DNA from: JAXLWB01 sp046328715
GTDB lineage: Bacteria > Chloroflexota > Anaerolineae > Caldilineales > Caldilineaceae
Length of the DNA stretch: 64,000 nucleotides
Assembly: GCA_046328715.1 (NCBI GenBank)
Contig: JAXLWB010000014.1
Span: 151,693-215,692, forward strand
Reading direction: 5' to 3'
Part shown: positions 1 to 8,354 of the stretch, in pieces
Layout of the letters: the number at the start of each line of letters is the position of its first letter
Position numbering within the stretch: the stretch's first letter is position 1
Translations under genes and position numbers: made by a program
The notes under the pieces: generated by a model
Seen by the model: only the letters and a program-made list of their open reading frames with translations
What the model was told of the DNA's origin: nothing
Database searches by the model: none

Positions 1-732
1 GGTGAAGAAGCCAAACATGAAGGTCATCATCAAGCTTACTTGCTGCATGCTCTGCGCCTGCGGATCGGTGCTTGTCGGCGTCATCGTCTTTTGCATCCAA
101 AACTGCGAGGCAACCAGCAAGATTGGCAGAATGAGATAAGAAACCAACTTGAGATATTCGCCAGCCTGAAAGCTTGTCGTCAGCCACTTCATACCTTCAC
201 TATAGTGCGGAAATGAAAGATCAGGAATCCAGAACCATTGTGAACCGGTCAATAGCTGGCTATTGGCAACCAATGCCGCGTACAGCCCGATTAGGATCGG
301 CATCTGGATCAACAGTGGAAGACAGCCGGAAAGTGGATTGACCCCCGCTTCTTGATAGAGGCGCATCTGCTCTTGGGCAATCTTTTCGCGATCTCCCTTA
401 TATTTTTTCTGTAGTTCCTGGATCTTCGGCTGTAGATCTTTCTGCGCTTGCATGCCTCGAATTTGGCTGATGGTCAGCGGCAATGTGATGACTTTGACCA
501 AGACCGTAAAGAGAATGATCGCAAAGCCCCAGTGAAAGGGAAAATTTGCTTTGGTGAGCAGATCATTGAGGAAGATCAGCGACTTTGCCAGCGGCCACAC
601 AATAATCTGTTGCCAAAACCCTTGTGGGTCTTGCTTCATGACATCGACGCCCTCGCGCGGCACGCCGCAGCCACTTAACATGAATGCCGCAACAACCAAA
701 ATGAGAAGCAGGAGTATGTGTTTTCTTTTCAC
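1..732 (-). CDS. yidC: YidC/OxaI membrane protein insertase (C-terminus cut by window edge)
   Basis: This inserts proteins into the cytoplasmic membrane. The 244 visible residues start at a GTG preceded by AAGGAG. They begin with a lipoprotein-type signal (hydrophobic stretch then LSGC, Cys about residue 21), as in the SpoIIIJ/YidC of monoderm bacteria. After it come the family's conserved membrane segment (FHWGFAIILFTVLVK), a charged cytoplasmic hairpin (KIQELQKKYKGD) and the NPLSGCLPLLIQMPI segment. It is the last gene of rpmH-rnpA-yidD-yidC, the classical order. The start codon is moderately sure, the family very sure. Confidence 0.95.
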   Translation of the reverse strand, partial: MKRKHILLLLILVVAAFMLSGCGVPREGVDVMKQDPQGFWQQIIVWPLAKSLIFLNDLLTKANFPFHWGFAIILFTVLVKVITLPLTISQIRGMQAQKDLQPKIQELQKKYKGDREKIAQEQMRLYQEAGVNPLSGCLPLLIQMPILIGLYAALVANSQLLTGSQWFWIPDLSFPHYSEGMKWLTTSFQAGEYLKLVSYLILPILLVASQFWMQKTMTPTSTDPQAQSMQQVSLMMTFMFGFFT

Positions 733-765
733 GAGTATGTAATCTCCTTAAGGAGAAAGTGTCGT

Positions 766-1011
766 CTATGGTACTGGATCAAACCCACCTGGATTCCACG
801 GGTGGCAGCGCAAAATGCGGCGAATGCCCATGATCCCGCCTTTGTGAAGTCCATATCGTTCGATGGCTTCATACGTATAGTGGGAGCAAGTTGGGTAAAA
901 GCGGCAGTTACTGCCCAGCAAAGGGGAAATCCATCGCTGATAGAAGTGAATCAACGCCAAAACAAAACGCTGTGGAACGCTTAGTTTTGAAGGTGCAAAA
1001 GGTGTACCCAT
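766..1011 (-). CDS. yidD: Membrane protein insertion efficiency factor YidD
   Basis: This is an 81-residue member of the YidD family, a small membrane-associated protein that helps YidC-dependent insertion. The signature RFYPTCSHYTYEAIERYG is present, and the protein ends in the typical RCHPWNPGGFDPVP. I chose the ATG 14 nt after the rnpA stop, which gives MGTPFAPSKLSV and the usual family length. A longer frame runs back into rnpA and is a shadow. There is no strong ribosome-binding site, so coupling to rnpA translation is likely. Confidence 0.93.
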   Translation of the reverse strand: MGTPFAPSKLSVPQRFVLALIHFYQRWISPLLGSNCRFYPTCSHYTYEAIERYGLHKGGIMGIRRILRCHPWNPGGFDPVP

Positions 1012-1025
1012 TGATCGTATAAGTC

Positions 1026-1361
1026 TTATAGTAACAAATGCGCCCGCCCAAGCAGGCGAGCGCAGGCTGCGTCCATCTGGTGATAGTCGGCATCTTTGAT
1101 CGATTGACGAGCAATAATGACGATATCCCATCCTGGCTGAGTTGTAAGCATTCGCAGGCGCATGATTTCGCGCAACTGTCGTTTAATTCGATTTCGCACC
1201 ACTGCACCACCAAGCCGAGTACTGACTACAAAACCAAATCGGCTGTAAGGCAAACCATTTGTTAGATAGGAGAATACAATATACCGATCCGAAAGCGATT
1301 TACCTTGCTGACGAATTTCCTGGAAGCGTGCATTTTCACGAATTCGGAACTTTTGCTTCAC
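1026..1361 (-). CDS. rnpA: Ribonuclease P protein component
   Basis: The protein subunit of RNase P, which trims tRNA 5' leaders together with the RNA subunit. The 111-residue protein has the family pattern: a basic N-terminus, FGFVVSTRLGGAVVRNRIKRQLRE with the RNR motif that contacts the RNA, and a C-terminal WDIVIIARQS strand. It follows rpmH by 13 nt. The tail after the last conserved Ala-Arg is short. Confidence 0.95.
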   Translation of the reverse strand: MKQKFRIRENARFQEIRQQGKSLSDRYIVFSYLTNGLPYSRFGFVVSTRLGGAVVRNRIKRQLREIMRLRMLTTQPGWDIVIIARQSIKDADYHQMDAACARLLGRAHLLL

Positions 1362-1374
1362 ACCAATCGGGCGC

Positions 1375-1545
1375 CTAATCTTTGACTGACTTGCGGACAG
1401 ACAGGCGGACTGTCAACTGGCGACGACCAGCGAGTCTGCGGCGTTTCAATACAGTGCGGCCATCCTTGGTTGCCATGCGCGCTCGGAAACCATGCGTCTT
1501 CAGACGTTTGCGTACTTTGGGTTGCCAGGTTCGTTTGGTAGACAT
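1375..1545 (-). CDS. rpmH: 50S ribosomal protein L34
   Basis: A 56-residue L34, starting MSTKRTWQPKVRKRLKTHGF and ending with a basic tail (RLSVRKSVKD). The N-terminal consensus (KRTWQPK, HGFRARM) and the central GR-VLKRRR block are intact. The ATG follows AAAGGA at good spacing. First gene of the rpmH-rnpA-yidD-yidC operon. In many bacteria dnaA lies divergently next to rpmH; here the divergent neighbour is an unrelated membrane protein. Confidence 0.96.
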   Translation of the reverse strand: MSTKRTWQPKVRKRLKTHGFRARMATKDGRTVLKRRRLAGRRQLTVRLSVRKSVKD

Positions 1546-1567
1546 AGTTGCATCCTTTTCCTACAAA

Positions 1568-1589
1568 ATGAATGTTACAGAACATTCAT
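1568..1589. promoter_or_regulatory. Perfect 9-bp inverted repeat in the rpmH leader
   Basis: ATGAATGTT, a 4-nt spacer and AACATTCAT form a perfect palindrome 23-44 nt upstream of the rpmH start, just downstream of the predicted promoter. It could be an operator or an RNA hairpin. No T-run follows on either strand. Confidence 0.45.
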
Positions 1590-1615
1590 GAATAGAGCTT
1601 CTGTTTAAAATAACG

Positions 1616-1644
1616 AGTACAGATTGAGTTGATCTTTCGCTCAA
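1616..1644 (-). promoter_or_regulatory. Predicted sigma-70 promoter for rpmH operon
   Basis: On the minus strand TTGAGC (1644-1639), a 17-bp spacer and TGTACT (1621-1616) form a 4/6 + 4/6 match to the housekeeping promoter. The leader to the rpmH start would be about 60 nt and would contain the palindrome at 1568-1589. The rest of the 335-bp space 1546-1880 holds no gene and no DnaA-box-like sequence that I can see. Confidence 0.45.
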
Positions 1645-1880
1645 CTGTTAATTTGACATTCAAATGTATCATCTACCAGAAAATACCATGATTGCATCCC
1701 ATCATAATAGCTTCGTGGTGTGACTGACAAAGGGCTATTATAGGTCGGCTTCACGTAGACTGTCAAATTATTCGTACCTAGGGATACTTCAATATTTTTT
1801 ACACCAGCGTTAGGCAAACGTAGTTTTCCGAGCCAACTATTGTAATCAACCAGGAGTTGTCAAGCCGTTGAACGAATGGT

Positions 1881-3284
1881 ATGATCAAAACTGGTATGTA
1901 CGAAAACAGAAAACCTCCCGTGATGAGCAACCAAAATCTTGCTTCACCGCAAGCGGAAGAGGCGATTGGCACCCACAACGGTTCGAACGGTACCGTTGAA
2001 AGCGCTGAATTGCTTCGTTGGCGCGCCGATATGTTGCTGGATGAGATGTTGCTAGGAGGAGCCGAGATCGGGGCGGGGCACCATAAGAATGGCACACACC
2101 TCAATGGCCACCATACAAATGGTGCCTATCCAAACGGAACCTATTCTGCTACACACAATGGCAACCATGATCTGACCAATACCAATGGTGCAACTTATGC
2201 GAATGGTCCTGTCAATCAAGGCAGTCTTGGCCCCCATCAAGTGGCGAGTCCGAGCAGTGCGCAAACCGATCAGGTGAACTTGCCACAACCCTCGCCTGAA
2301 ACAACAGGTCGCGCCCCTAATCAGCCTGTAGCGCCCCAAAGTAGCGTGAACTCTTTTCAGGAAAAGACATCTTCGGTACCTGCGCAACCCTTGTTAGTTT
2401 CGGCAGAGCAGCGCTACGCCCGCTCTGTCCAACCTACTTCACCGCCAGTGGCAGACCCCAACCAAAGTGTCTTTAGCTCAGCGACGACCGACGAACCTGG
2501 CGAACAATCGGCTGGTTTAGGTCCAGTGCGGCGCAGCACAACGGCGGGAGCCATGTCGGTTGCCAACCGTGGCAGCAAATACTCGACGCTCCTACCGCGC
2601 GAGTCAAGCCCCGATCCCGAGAGCCTGTTGCGTGAAATTATCTCTCTGGGCAACCAGATCGCCACCGACATTCCTGCCGCCCATGAGTCGCGCGAGCGTG
2701 CCCAGAAGTTGCTCGATAAAGCCAACACAATTCTGCAAAGCGATCCGCTGCGATCGGCTGAGGTCGGCTACTATCTTCAGCAGGTGCGCTCGATGATTGA
2801 TCGGCTGCGCCAGAATCTCAGCTACTCAGCTCTCTATCAGCGACGGCTGCATACTTACCTTTTTGCTTGGCTGGCTTTGGCGCTGGTTACCATTGTTGGC
2901 TGCATCCTATACGGCAAAAATCTGGTCGATCTGCTGATGATGATCGCTAATGTCGACAGTGACAGTTTGCTCAGCCAGCATCTGGTCGCCTTATTGCTGA
3001 CTTTGTTTGCTGGTGGTCTGGGTGGCGCATTAGGCGCGCTCTGGAGTATGCGCAACCAAGCTAAACAAGAGTTCTTCTTTTTGGATCGCAAATTTAGCCT
3101 GCGCAGTATGATTCTCCCAGTGACCGGTTTTGTGGCGGGCATCCTTGTTTACTTCCTGCTCGGATTAATCTATTGGGGCTTCGGTCTCGATCCTTCCCAC
3201 AACCTCGCAATCGCTTTTATCCCCATGTTGCTGACCTTTGGAGTCGCTTGGAGCCAGGAAATCGTATTTGGCGTCCGCTCCTGA
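1881..3284 (+). CDS. Membrane protein with Asn-Gly repeat region, unknown function
   Basis: I do not recognise this 467-residue protein. The N-terminal third is low-complexity: a run of xNG units (HKNGTHLNGHH, TNGAYPNG, TNTNGATYANG) followed by a Pro/Ser/Gln-rich stretch. Residues about 240-320 are polar and helical (ESLLREIISLGNQ, RSAEVGYYLQQVRSMIDRLRQ). The last 150 residues hold about four membrane helices, two of them Gly-rich (LFAGGLGGALGALW, VTGFVAGILVYFLLGL). It may tether a disordered cytoplasmic arm to the membrane. The start is uncertain: an internal ATG at 1923 (MSNQNLAS) is equally possible, and neither has a good ribosome-binding site. Confidence 0.75.
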   Translation: MIKTGMYENRKPPVMSNQNLASPQAEEAIGTHNGSNGTVESAELLRWRADMLLDEMLLGGAEIGAGHHKNGTHLNGHHTNGAYPNGTYSATHNGNHDLTNTNGATYANGPVNQGSLGPHQVASPSSAQTDQVNLPQPSPETTGRAPNQPVAPQSSVNSFQEKTSSVPAQPLLVSAEQRYARSVQPTSPPVADPNQSVFSSATTDEPGEQSAGLGPVRRSTTAGAMSVANRGSKYSTLLPRESSPDPESLLREIISLGNQIATDIPAAHESRERAQKLLDKANTILQSDPLRSAEVGYYLQQVRSMIDRLRQNLSYSALYQRRLHTYLFAWLALALVTIVGCILYGKNLVDLLMMIANVDSDSLLSQHLVALLLTLFAGGLGGALGALWSMRNQAKQEFFFLDRKFSLRSMILPVTGFVAGILVYFLLGLIYWGFGLDPSHNLAIAFIPMLLTFGVAWSQEIVFGVRS

Positions 3285-3366
3285 ACCGTAATCAGCTTCC
3301 ATTCCTTCGCTGTATAGGAGACATGCTACTTTCCTCGTTTATTTTATGTTCTAATCATGTTCTAAC

Positions 3367-3395
3367 TGTCCATCTTTGCCGTTTTTTAGTATACT
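3367..3395 (+). promoter_or_regulatory. Predicted promoter for a leaderless priA mRNA
   Basis: TATACT at 3390-3395 lies 7 nt before the ATG at 3403, with a weak -35 (TGTCCA, 17-bp spacer). A start site 7-8 nt after the -10 would fall on the A of the ATG, leaving no room for a ribosome-binding site. Confidence 0.4.
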
Positions 3396-3402
3396 AGCTG
3401 CC

Positions 3403-5802
3403 ATGCAACATGTTGAGCTGGTTGTCAATGTCCCGATCCGCAGATCGTTTGCCAAAGCACATGAAGAAGCACCTCCTCCAGAACGCTCCTTCGACGGCTC
3501 GCCTGATGAACTCTCCGGTCGCACAGCATTACAACTCTTTCACTATCATTTACCGATAGAGTTAGAGGGGCAGGTGTTACCCGGTCATTTGGTGTGGGCA
3601 CCCTTTGGGCGACAACAGGTGCAGGGCATTGTGATTCGGCTCAGTGCAACCTCGCCTGTGCCCACGAAGCCGATCACCCGGTTGGCTCGCCCTATGCCGT
3701 TGCTCAATCATGTACAATTGGCGTTGGCAAGCTGGATCGCCGATTACTACGTCACGCCGCTGTCCGAGGCTATCAAACTTTTTATTCCCCCTGGTTTGCT
3801 CAGCAAGGATGTGGACAAGACCACGATCCAGGCCAAACGCGAGTTACGGGTGGAACTGGCACAGTCCCGTTTGCTGGCGGACACCACCCTTGCCGAGCGA
3901 GTAAAGGGACGCAGCGGTGAGAAATATCGACATGTTGTGGAGCGTTTGGACGAGGCTGGGGGCACGCTTTGGAAAAGTGAATTGTACGAACAGGTCGAAA
4001 CAGATCTCGCCTCGCTGCGCAAATTGCAGCAACTGGGTATCCTGAAACTAAGCGAGGAAACACGATTTCGTGACCCGTTGCGGGGATCGCATTATGCTCA
4101 AACCTATGCCCCCGCCCTCACCAGCCAGCAGCGACAGGTATGGGAGACGATCGAAGGTGGGCTAGAATCAATCCGAAGCGAGCAAGCCGACGCCTTTGAC
4201 CGTACCTTCTTGCTACATGGAGTAACAGGAAGCGGCAAAACGGAAATTTATCTGCGTTCAATCGAAGCAACCCTGGCTGCCGGTCGTCAGGCGATTGTCC
4301 TCGTCCCCGAGATTGCCTTGACTCCCCAGACTGTTGCCCGTTTTGCTGGCCGTTTCCCAGGCCGGGTGACTGTCATTCATTCAGAGTTGAGCAGCGGTGA
4401 GCGCTATGATGTTTGGCGCGCACTGCGCGATGGCGAATTCGATATCGTCGTTGGCCCGCGCAGCGCACTTTTTGCACCGATGGCGCGCTTGGGATTGATC
4501 GTGATCGACGAGGAGCACGAAAGTTCCTATAAGCAGGATTCTGAGGAGTGGGGTACCTTTACGGTCTTCTACGATGCCCGTACCGTTGCTGCAAAATTGG
4601 CAGAACTGGCCAACAGCCTGTTGATCTATGGCAGCGCAACGCCCAGTTTGGATATCTATGCTGCTGTCGAGCGACGGGAGATCCAACTGTTGGCCATGCC
4701 ACGCCGCGTAAAAGCTTTTCGTACTCCTTCGCCGAACGTAGATGAAAGTGATGAGGCAATCTATGCAGAATTGCCGCCGGTTGAGATCGTCGATATGCGC
4801 CAGGAGTTGCGTGCTGGCAATCGTAGCATCATCAGCCGTAGTCTCTTGGCCGAGCTACAGACCACGCTAGAAGCCCAAGAGCAGGCGATTCTCTTTCTGA
4901 ATCGGCGTGGCACCCATACCTTTGTTCTCTGTCGCGATTGCGGCTACGTGGCGGCTTGTAAGCTATGCGAGATGCCACTGGTCTACCATGAAACCACCGG
5001 TCAACTCTCCTGTCACCATTGCAACCGTCATTATCCCACCCCGACGATTTGTCCTCAATGTCAAGGTAAGCGCATCAAGTTCTTTGGTAGCGGCACGGAA
5101 CGGGTCGAGGAATTGGTGCAGCAGGTGGTGCCGCAGGCTCGGCTTTTGCGTTGGGACGCCGACACGACCAGCCGCAAAGGTAGCCACGCAGCACTCCTTG
5201 AGCGTTTTGCCAGACATGAGGCCGATATTTTGATCGGTACGCAGATGATTGCCAAGGGGCTGGACCTGCCGATGGTTACATTAGTGGGAGTGATTGCTGC
5301 AGATACAGGACTTTATTTGCCTGATTTCCGTTCGGCTGAGCGCACCTTTGGCTTGCTTACCCAGGTGGCAGGTCGTGCAGGGCGTAGCGAGCGGGGCGGG
5401 CGCGTCGTGGTACAGACCTACTCGCCTCAGCATTATGCGATTCAAGCGGCGGCCCAACATAACTACGAAGCCTTCTTTCTGCGCGAAATGGGCTTTCGCA
5501 GGGAACATGGCTACCCTCCATTGCGCCGGATGGCCCGGCTGATCTACTGGGAAAAGAACCCTGACAAAGCGCGAGAGGCAGCCCAACGTTTGGCCATAAT
5601 TCTCAATCATCGACTGCGAGAATTGCAATTAGGTGGAAAATCTGCCAGTATTTTAGGCCCAGCGCCCGCCTTTTTTGCGCGTTTCCGCGGCTACTATCGT
5701 TGGCAACTTCTCCTTCGTGCACCGGATCCGGCTGCAATCTTGCGCAGTATCGAAATCCCAATCGGCTGGCGTATTGATATTGATCCGATGTCTGTGTTGT
5801 AG
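3403..5802 (+). CDS. priA: Primosomal replication restart helicase PriA
   Basis: A 3'-5' DNA helicase that reloads the replisome at stalled forks. The 799-residue protein starts with a DNA-binding 3'BD domain. The helicase core follows, with Walker A GVTGSGKTEIYL (about residue 272), the DEEH box of motif II (IDEEHESSYKQ) and LLTQVAGRAGR. Between the lobes are the zinc-binding cysteines (CRDCGYVAACKLCE, CHHCNRHYPTPTICPQCQG). The upstream in-frame ATG at 3376 is less likely because the -10 TATACT lies inside that extension. There is no neighbouring def/fmt, the usual partners. Confidence 0.95.
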   Translation: MQHVELVVNVPIRRSFAKAHEEAPPPERSFDGSPDELSGRTALQLFHYHLPIELEGQVLPGHLVWAPFGRQQVQGIVIRLSATSPVPTKPITRLARPMPLLNHVQLALASWIADYYVTPLSEAIKLFIPPGLLSKDVDKTTIQAKRELRVELAQSRLLADTTLAERVKGRSGEKYRHVVERLDEAGGTLWKSELYEQVETDLASLRKLQQLGILKLSEETRFRDPLRGSHYAQTYAPALTSQQRQVWETIEGGLESIRSEQADAFDRTFLLHGVTGSGKTEIYLRSIEATLAAGRQAIVLVPEIALTPQTVARFAGRFPGRVTVIHSELSSGERYDVWRALRDGEFDIVVGPRSALFAPMARLGLIVIDEEHESSYKQDSEEWGTFTVFYDARTVAAKLAELANSLLIYGSATPSLDIYAAVERREIQLLAMPRRVKAFRTPSPNVDESDEAIYAELPPVEIVDMRQELRAGNRSIISRSLLAELQTTLEAQEQAILFLNRRGTHTFVLCRDCGYVAACKLCEMPLVYHETTGQLSCHHCNRHYPTPTICPQCQGKRIKFFGSGTERVEELVQQVVPQARLLRWDADTTSRKGSHAALLERFARHEADILIGTQMIAKGLDLPMVTLVGVIAADTGLYLPDFRSAERTFGLLTQVAGRAGRSERGGRVVVQTYSPQHYAIQAAAQHNYEAFFLREMGFRREHGYPPLRRMARLIYWEKNPDKAREAAQRLAIILNHRLRELQLGGKSASILGPAPAFFARFRGYYRWQLLLRAPDPAAILRSIEIPIGWRIDIDPMSVL

Positions 5803-5893
5803 TTATAGCAATGGCAATTGCAAACGTCATGGAAGGGCCTCGTCAATACGGCTGGAATTCACGACGTTTCAGATCTGTTATATGTAAGGTGCC

Positions 5894-6580
5894 ATGAACG
5901 AACAAAACCCTGATTCTACTCAACCAATCCAACTTGCCAAGGTAGCTCCCACACAATGGTTGACTCTCAAGGAGGCCAGTGATTTTCTCGGCATTCACTA
6001 TACTACGCTACGCACTTGGGCTGATCAGGGAGAGATTGCCGTCTTTCGTACACCAGGCGGACATCGTCGATTTAGCTTGGCTGATCTTCGTCGTTTTCTC
6101 GACGAACGGGGCAATCACGCCAATCAGCAAAATGCGTTGGTTTTGGTCGAAGCAGCAATCGATCGTACTCGCCACGCTATTCAACACGAAAGTGCCCATG
6201 CCGCAGGCTGGCAATATCCTCTCACTGCTGAAGCGGGAGAAACCCGGCGCACCCGTGGTCGCAAGCTCTTTACCCTGGCGATTGCCTACGTTCTGAAACC
6301 AGCCCAACGTGAGCGGACGTTGCAGGAAGCGGTTGCGCTTGGCCATGAGTATGGCTATGAAGCTGCCGTGAGTGGTGTCACGTTGGCCGCAACCGGCAAG
6401 GCAGTCCAGTTCTTTCGCGGACAACTCTTGCAAACCCTATCGAATCCGGATGGCACCGCCAAGCCCGACGCCGATGATTTACGCATTCATCAGCTCATCG
6501 ACCAGTTCCTCGATGAGGTTCTCTATGCTGTGCTGAATGGCTTCGAGTCGAACGTCCTCCATCTTGCGCAAAACGCTTAG
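5894..6580 (+). CDS. MerR/excisionase-type helix-turn-helix regulator
   Basis: This 228-residue protein has an N-terminal MerR-like HTH (residues about 20-72: WLTLKEASDFLGIHYTTLRTWADQGEIAVFRTPGGHRRFSLADLRRFL). The FRTPGGHRRF wing is typical of the HTH_17/BldC class. The remaining 150 residues are helical, contain no Cys-rich metal site, and match no domain I recognise. They could sense a ligand or mediate oligomerisation. It stands alone between priA and a lipoprotein gene. AAGGTG lies 3 nt before the ATG, so the ribosome-binding site is poor. Confidence 0.85.
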   Translation: MNEQNPDSTQPIQLAKVAPTQWLTLKEASDFLGIHYTTLRTWADQGEIAVFRTPGGHRRFSLADLRRFLDERGNHANQQNALVLVEAAIDRTRHAIQHESAHAAGWQYPLTAEAGETRRTRGRKLFTLAIAYVLKPAQRERTLQEAVALGHEYGYEAAVSGVTLAATGKAVQFFRGQLLQTLSNPDGTAKPDADDLRIHQLIDQFLDEVLYAVLNGFESNVLHLAQNA

Positions 6581-6593
6581 GGAAAGGAGAGCA

Positions 6594-6630
6594 ATCGTAG
6601 CCGAAACGTATAGCTCGATTCGGTTATGAT
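6594..6630 (+). terminator. Hairpin downstream of the HTH regulator gene
   Basis: ATCGTAGCCGAA (6594-6605) pairs with TTCGGTTATGAT (6619-6630) over 12 bp including two G-U pairs, 13 nt after the stop. Only a weak T-containing stretch follows, so this is a possible but imperfect terminator. Confidence 0.4.
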
Positions 6631-6747
6631 GGATTTCTCCTGTATCTACACATTTTGGTATGCCAAATTGCCAAATATTCTGAAATATGTTATAGTAATC
6701 GCAGTGAGTGGATTTATTAATGGTAGATGTGAAAGAAAAGACAAGTG

Positions 6748-6776
6748 TTGCGTTTTCGCTTTCTCTCTGCTATACT
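6748..6776 (+). promoter_or_regulatory. Predicted promoter for the lipoprotein gene
   Basis: TTGCGT, a 17-bp spacer and TATACT form a good housekeeping promoter. The predicted mRNA has a leader of about 160 nt before the ATG at 6946. The remainder of the 365-bp space 6581-6945 shows only the hairpin at 6594-6630. Confidence 0.55.
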
Positions 6777-6945
6777 CCTCAATATTCTTCTCACCCACAG
6801 ATCGATTTTGACGTTTTACAAATGAAAAGCACTCTGTTACAATACAGTTGCTTCTCATGAAGTTCGGAACCGTTTTGTGGTTTCTGTACTAGAATACATT
6901 TCGTCTTGAAAAATTCACATCAAAACAATTTTAAGGGAGGACAAC

Positions 6946-7494
6946 ATGCAATTCCGGAAGTTTTGGGCAGTTTTGATCGTAGGTGTGCTCCTGATGGCGA
7001 CTCTAGGTGGCTGTGCCATGGGCTCGCAGGTGACGTGGCCAGATCGCGAATTGACCATCGATCTTGATACTGCCTTGGCAGCCCAAGATGCTGGCATGGC
7101 TGCATTGATGGCAGGCAAGGTTGATTGGACCGAGAGTGAATTCAGCAGCTTCCTGACCTATCTGCTCCAACAGAACACGGGCGAAAATTTCCCAGTTGAC
7201 ACCATCCAAACCTGGTTTGAGCCGGATAACAAGGTCTTCATTCGCATCAACTTGAAGGAAGGCGTGTTGTTGGGTGGAAATTCCATTGACCTCGTTGGCT
7301 CCATTGGCGTTCAGGATCAACACCTTATGGTAACCCTGGACGAGGCTGGTGCTAATGGTATGTCTGCTGGCGGTTTGCTGCTCCAACCAATTGCTGACCA
7401 GATTAACGCTGTGTTGGCTGGCCCACAGTTTGGCGTCGCCGTTGATGTTACGACCGATACCGGCACGCTCTCTCTCGGCTTGGCTGGCATGTAA
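6946..7494 (+). CDS. Small secreted lipoprotein, unknown function
   Basis: The 182-residue protein has a clear lipoprotein signal: basic start, hydrophobic core and LGGC lipobox with Cys at residue 23. The mature part is acidic and free of Cys. It carries an alternating pattern resembling lipid-binding or DUF-type beta folds (KVFIRINLKEGVLLGG, LMVTLDEAGANG, FGVAVDVTTDTGTLSLGLAGM). I do not recognise the family. AGGGAGG sits at proper spacing before the ATG, and a strong terminator follows. It is transcribed alone. Confidence 0.85.
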   Translation: MQFRKFWAVLIVGVLLMATLGGCAMGSQVTWPDRELTIDLDTALAAQDAGMAALMAGKVDWTESEFSSFLTYLLQQNTGENFPVDTIQTWFEPDNKVFIRINLKEGVLLGGNSIDLVGSIGVQDQHLMVTLDEAGANGMSAGGLLLQPIADQINAVLAGPQFGVAVDVTTDTGTLSLGLAGM

Positions 7495-7516
7495 ATCTCA
7501 GATTGTACTTATGTTT

Positions 7517-7552
7517 AAAAAGCAGTCCAGTACAAGCTGGGCTGCTTTTTTT
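7517..7552 (+). terminator. Rho-independent terminator of the lipoprotein gene
   Basis: AAAAAGCAG-CCAG pairs with CTGG-CTGCTTTTT around a 6-nt loop and is followed directly by a run of seven T. This is a canonical intrinsic terminator and separates this gene from the str operon. Confidence 0.9.
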
Positions 7553-7668
7553 GTCCTGTATAAGTGCCTGCGCGTCACGGCAAAGGGCAAAAATTGCAGG
7601 GGAAGCAAGACGATTCGCCTGTATTGCTAGACAATTTCGTATTTCAAAAGAAAATAGATAATCTAAAT

Positions 7669-7698
7669 TTGACCGATTCTTCTTTTCTGTGCTACACT
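7669..7698 (+). promoter_or_regulatory. Predicted promoter of the str operon
   Basis: TTGACC (7669-7674), an 18-bp spacer and TACACT (7693-7698) lie upstream of rpsL. The leader of about 180 nt contains the small inverted repeat at 7784-7798 (AGGTAAA-N1-TTTACCT). No gene is visible in 7553-7884. Confidence 0.55.
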
Positions 7699-7783
7699 CA
7701 CCGTTCGTGGCAAAATGGCTTGAATGCTAGAAAACGAATCGGTAGAAATTCACTGAACAGAACCTTTGCGGCTGTAACTTTAA

Positions 7784-7798
7784 AGGTAAAATTTACCT
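7784..7798. promoter_or_regulatory. 7-bp inverted repeat in the rpsL leader
   Basis: AGGTAAA and TTTACCT are separated by one base in the untranslated leader of the str operon. It is too tight to be an RNA hairpin on its own, so an operator-like site is possible. This is only a sequence observation. Confidence 0.3.
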
Positions 7799-7884
7799 GT
7801 ATTGCTGCAAATAAAGGTTTAACTTATAGAAACATTTTGGTTAAAGAGTTGTAATCGCTTGTTGTAAATGAATGGAGGACTCTG

Positions 7885-8340
7885 TTGCCGACAATTAATC
7901 AGTTGGTCCGCAAGGGCCGCACTAGCCTCTCGACAAAGGAAAAAGCACCAGCACTTCGTTTCACAAAGAATACGTTGACTGGACGCAATCGACGTATGCG
8001 AAAAGGCAATCCGCAAAAGCGTGGTGTTTGTACGGTGGTTCGTACAACAACCCCCAAGAAGCCAAACTCTGCGCTACGCAAAATCGCCCGCGTGCGCTTG
8101 ACGAACGGAATTGAAGTTACAGCCTATATTCCAGGTGAAGGTCACAATCTGCAAGAACATAGTGTCGTGCTTGTGCGTGGCGGCCGTGTGAAGGATCTCC
8201 CTGGCGTACGCTATCATATCGTGCGTGGCGCACTCGACAGCACGGGTGTCGACAAACGAATGCGCGGACGTAGCAAGTATGGTACAAAGCGACCAAAGGC
8301 TGGCGCAGCAGGTAAGGCACCACAAAAGAAGGGTAAATAA
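7885..8340 (+). CDS. rpsL: 30S ribosomal protein S12
   Basis: Decoding-centre protein S12 (151 residues with the TTG start). The start is TTG, chosen because GGAGG lies 7 nt upstream and the product begins PTINQLVRKGR. The universally conserved TTPKKPNSALRKIARVRL and GEGHNLQEHSVVLVRGGRVKDLPGVRYHIVRG are intact. The protein is longer than the usual 124-137 residues, mainly through an internal insertion at residues 15-30 and a basic C-terminal tail (KAGAAGKAPQKKGK). Confidence 0.97.
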   Translation: MPTINQLVRKGRTSLSTKEKAPALRFTKNTLTGRNRRMRKGNPQKRGVCTVVRTTTPKKPNSALRKIARVRLTNGIEVTAYIPGEGHNLQEHSVVLVRGGRVKDLPGVRYHIVRGALDSTGVDKRMRGRSKYGTKRPKAGAAGKAPQKKGK

Positions 8341-8354
8341 TCGGGGATTGAGCT

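Noticed and set aside
1546..1880. Possible replication origin next to rpmH
   Set aside because: rpmH often neighbours dnaA/oriC, but there is no dnaA gene here and no DnaA-box-like sequence in the spacer.
6626..6811. Small open frame of 61 codons between the HTH regulator and the lipoprotein
   Set aside because: There is no ribosome-binding site or recognisable domain, and a good promoter lies inside it.
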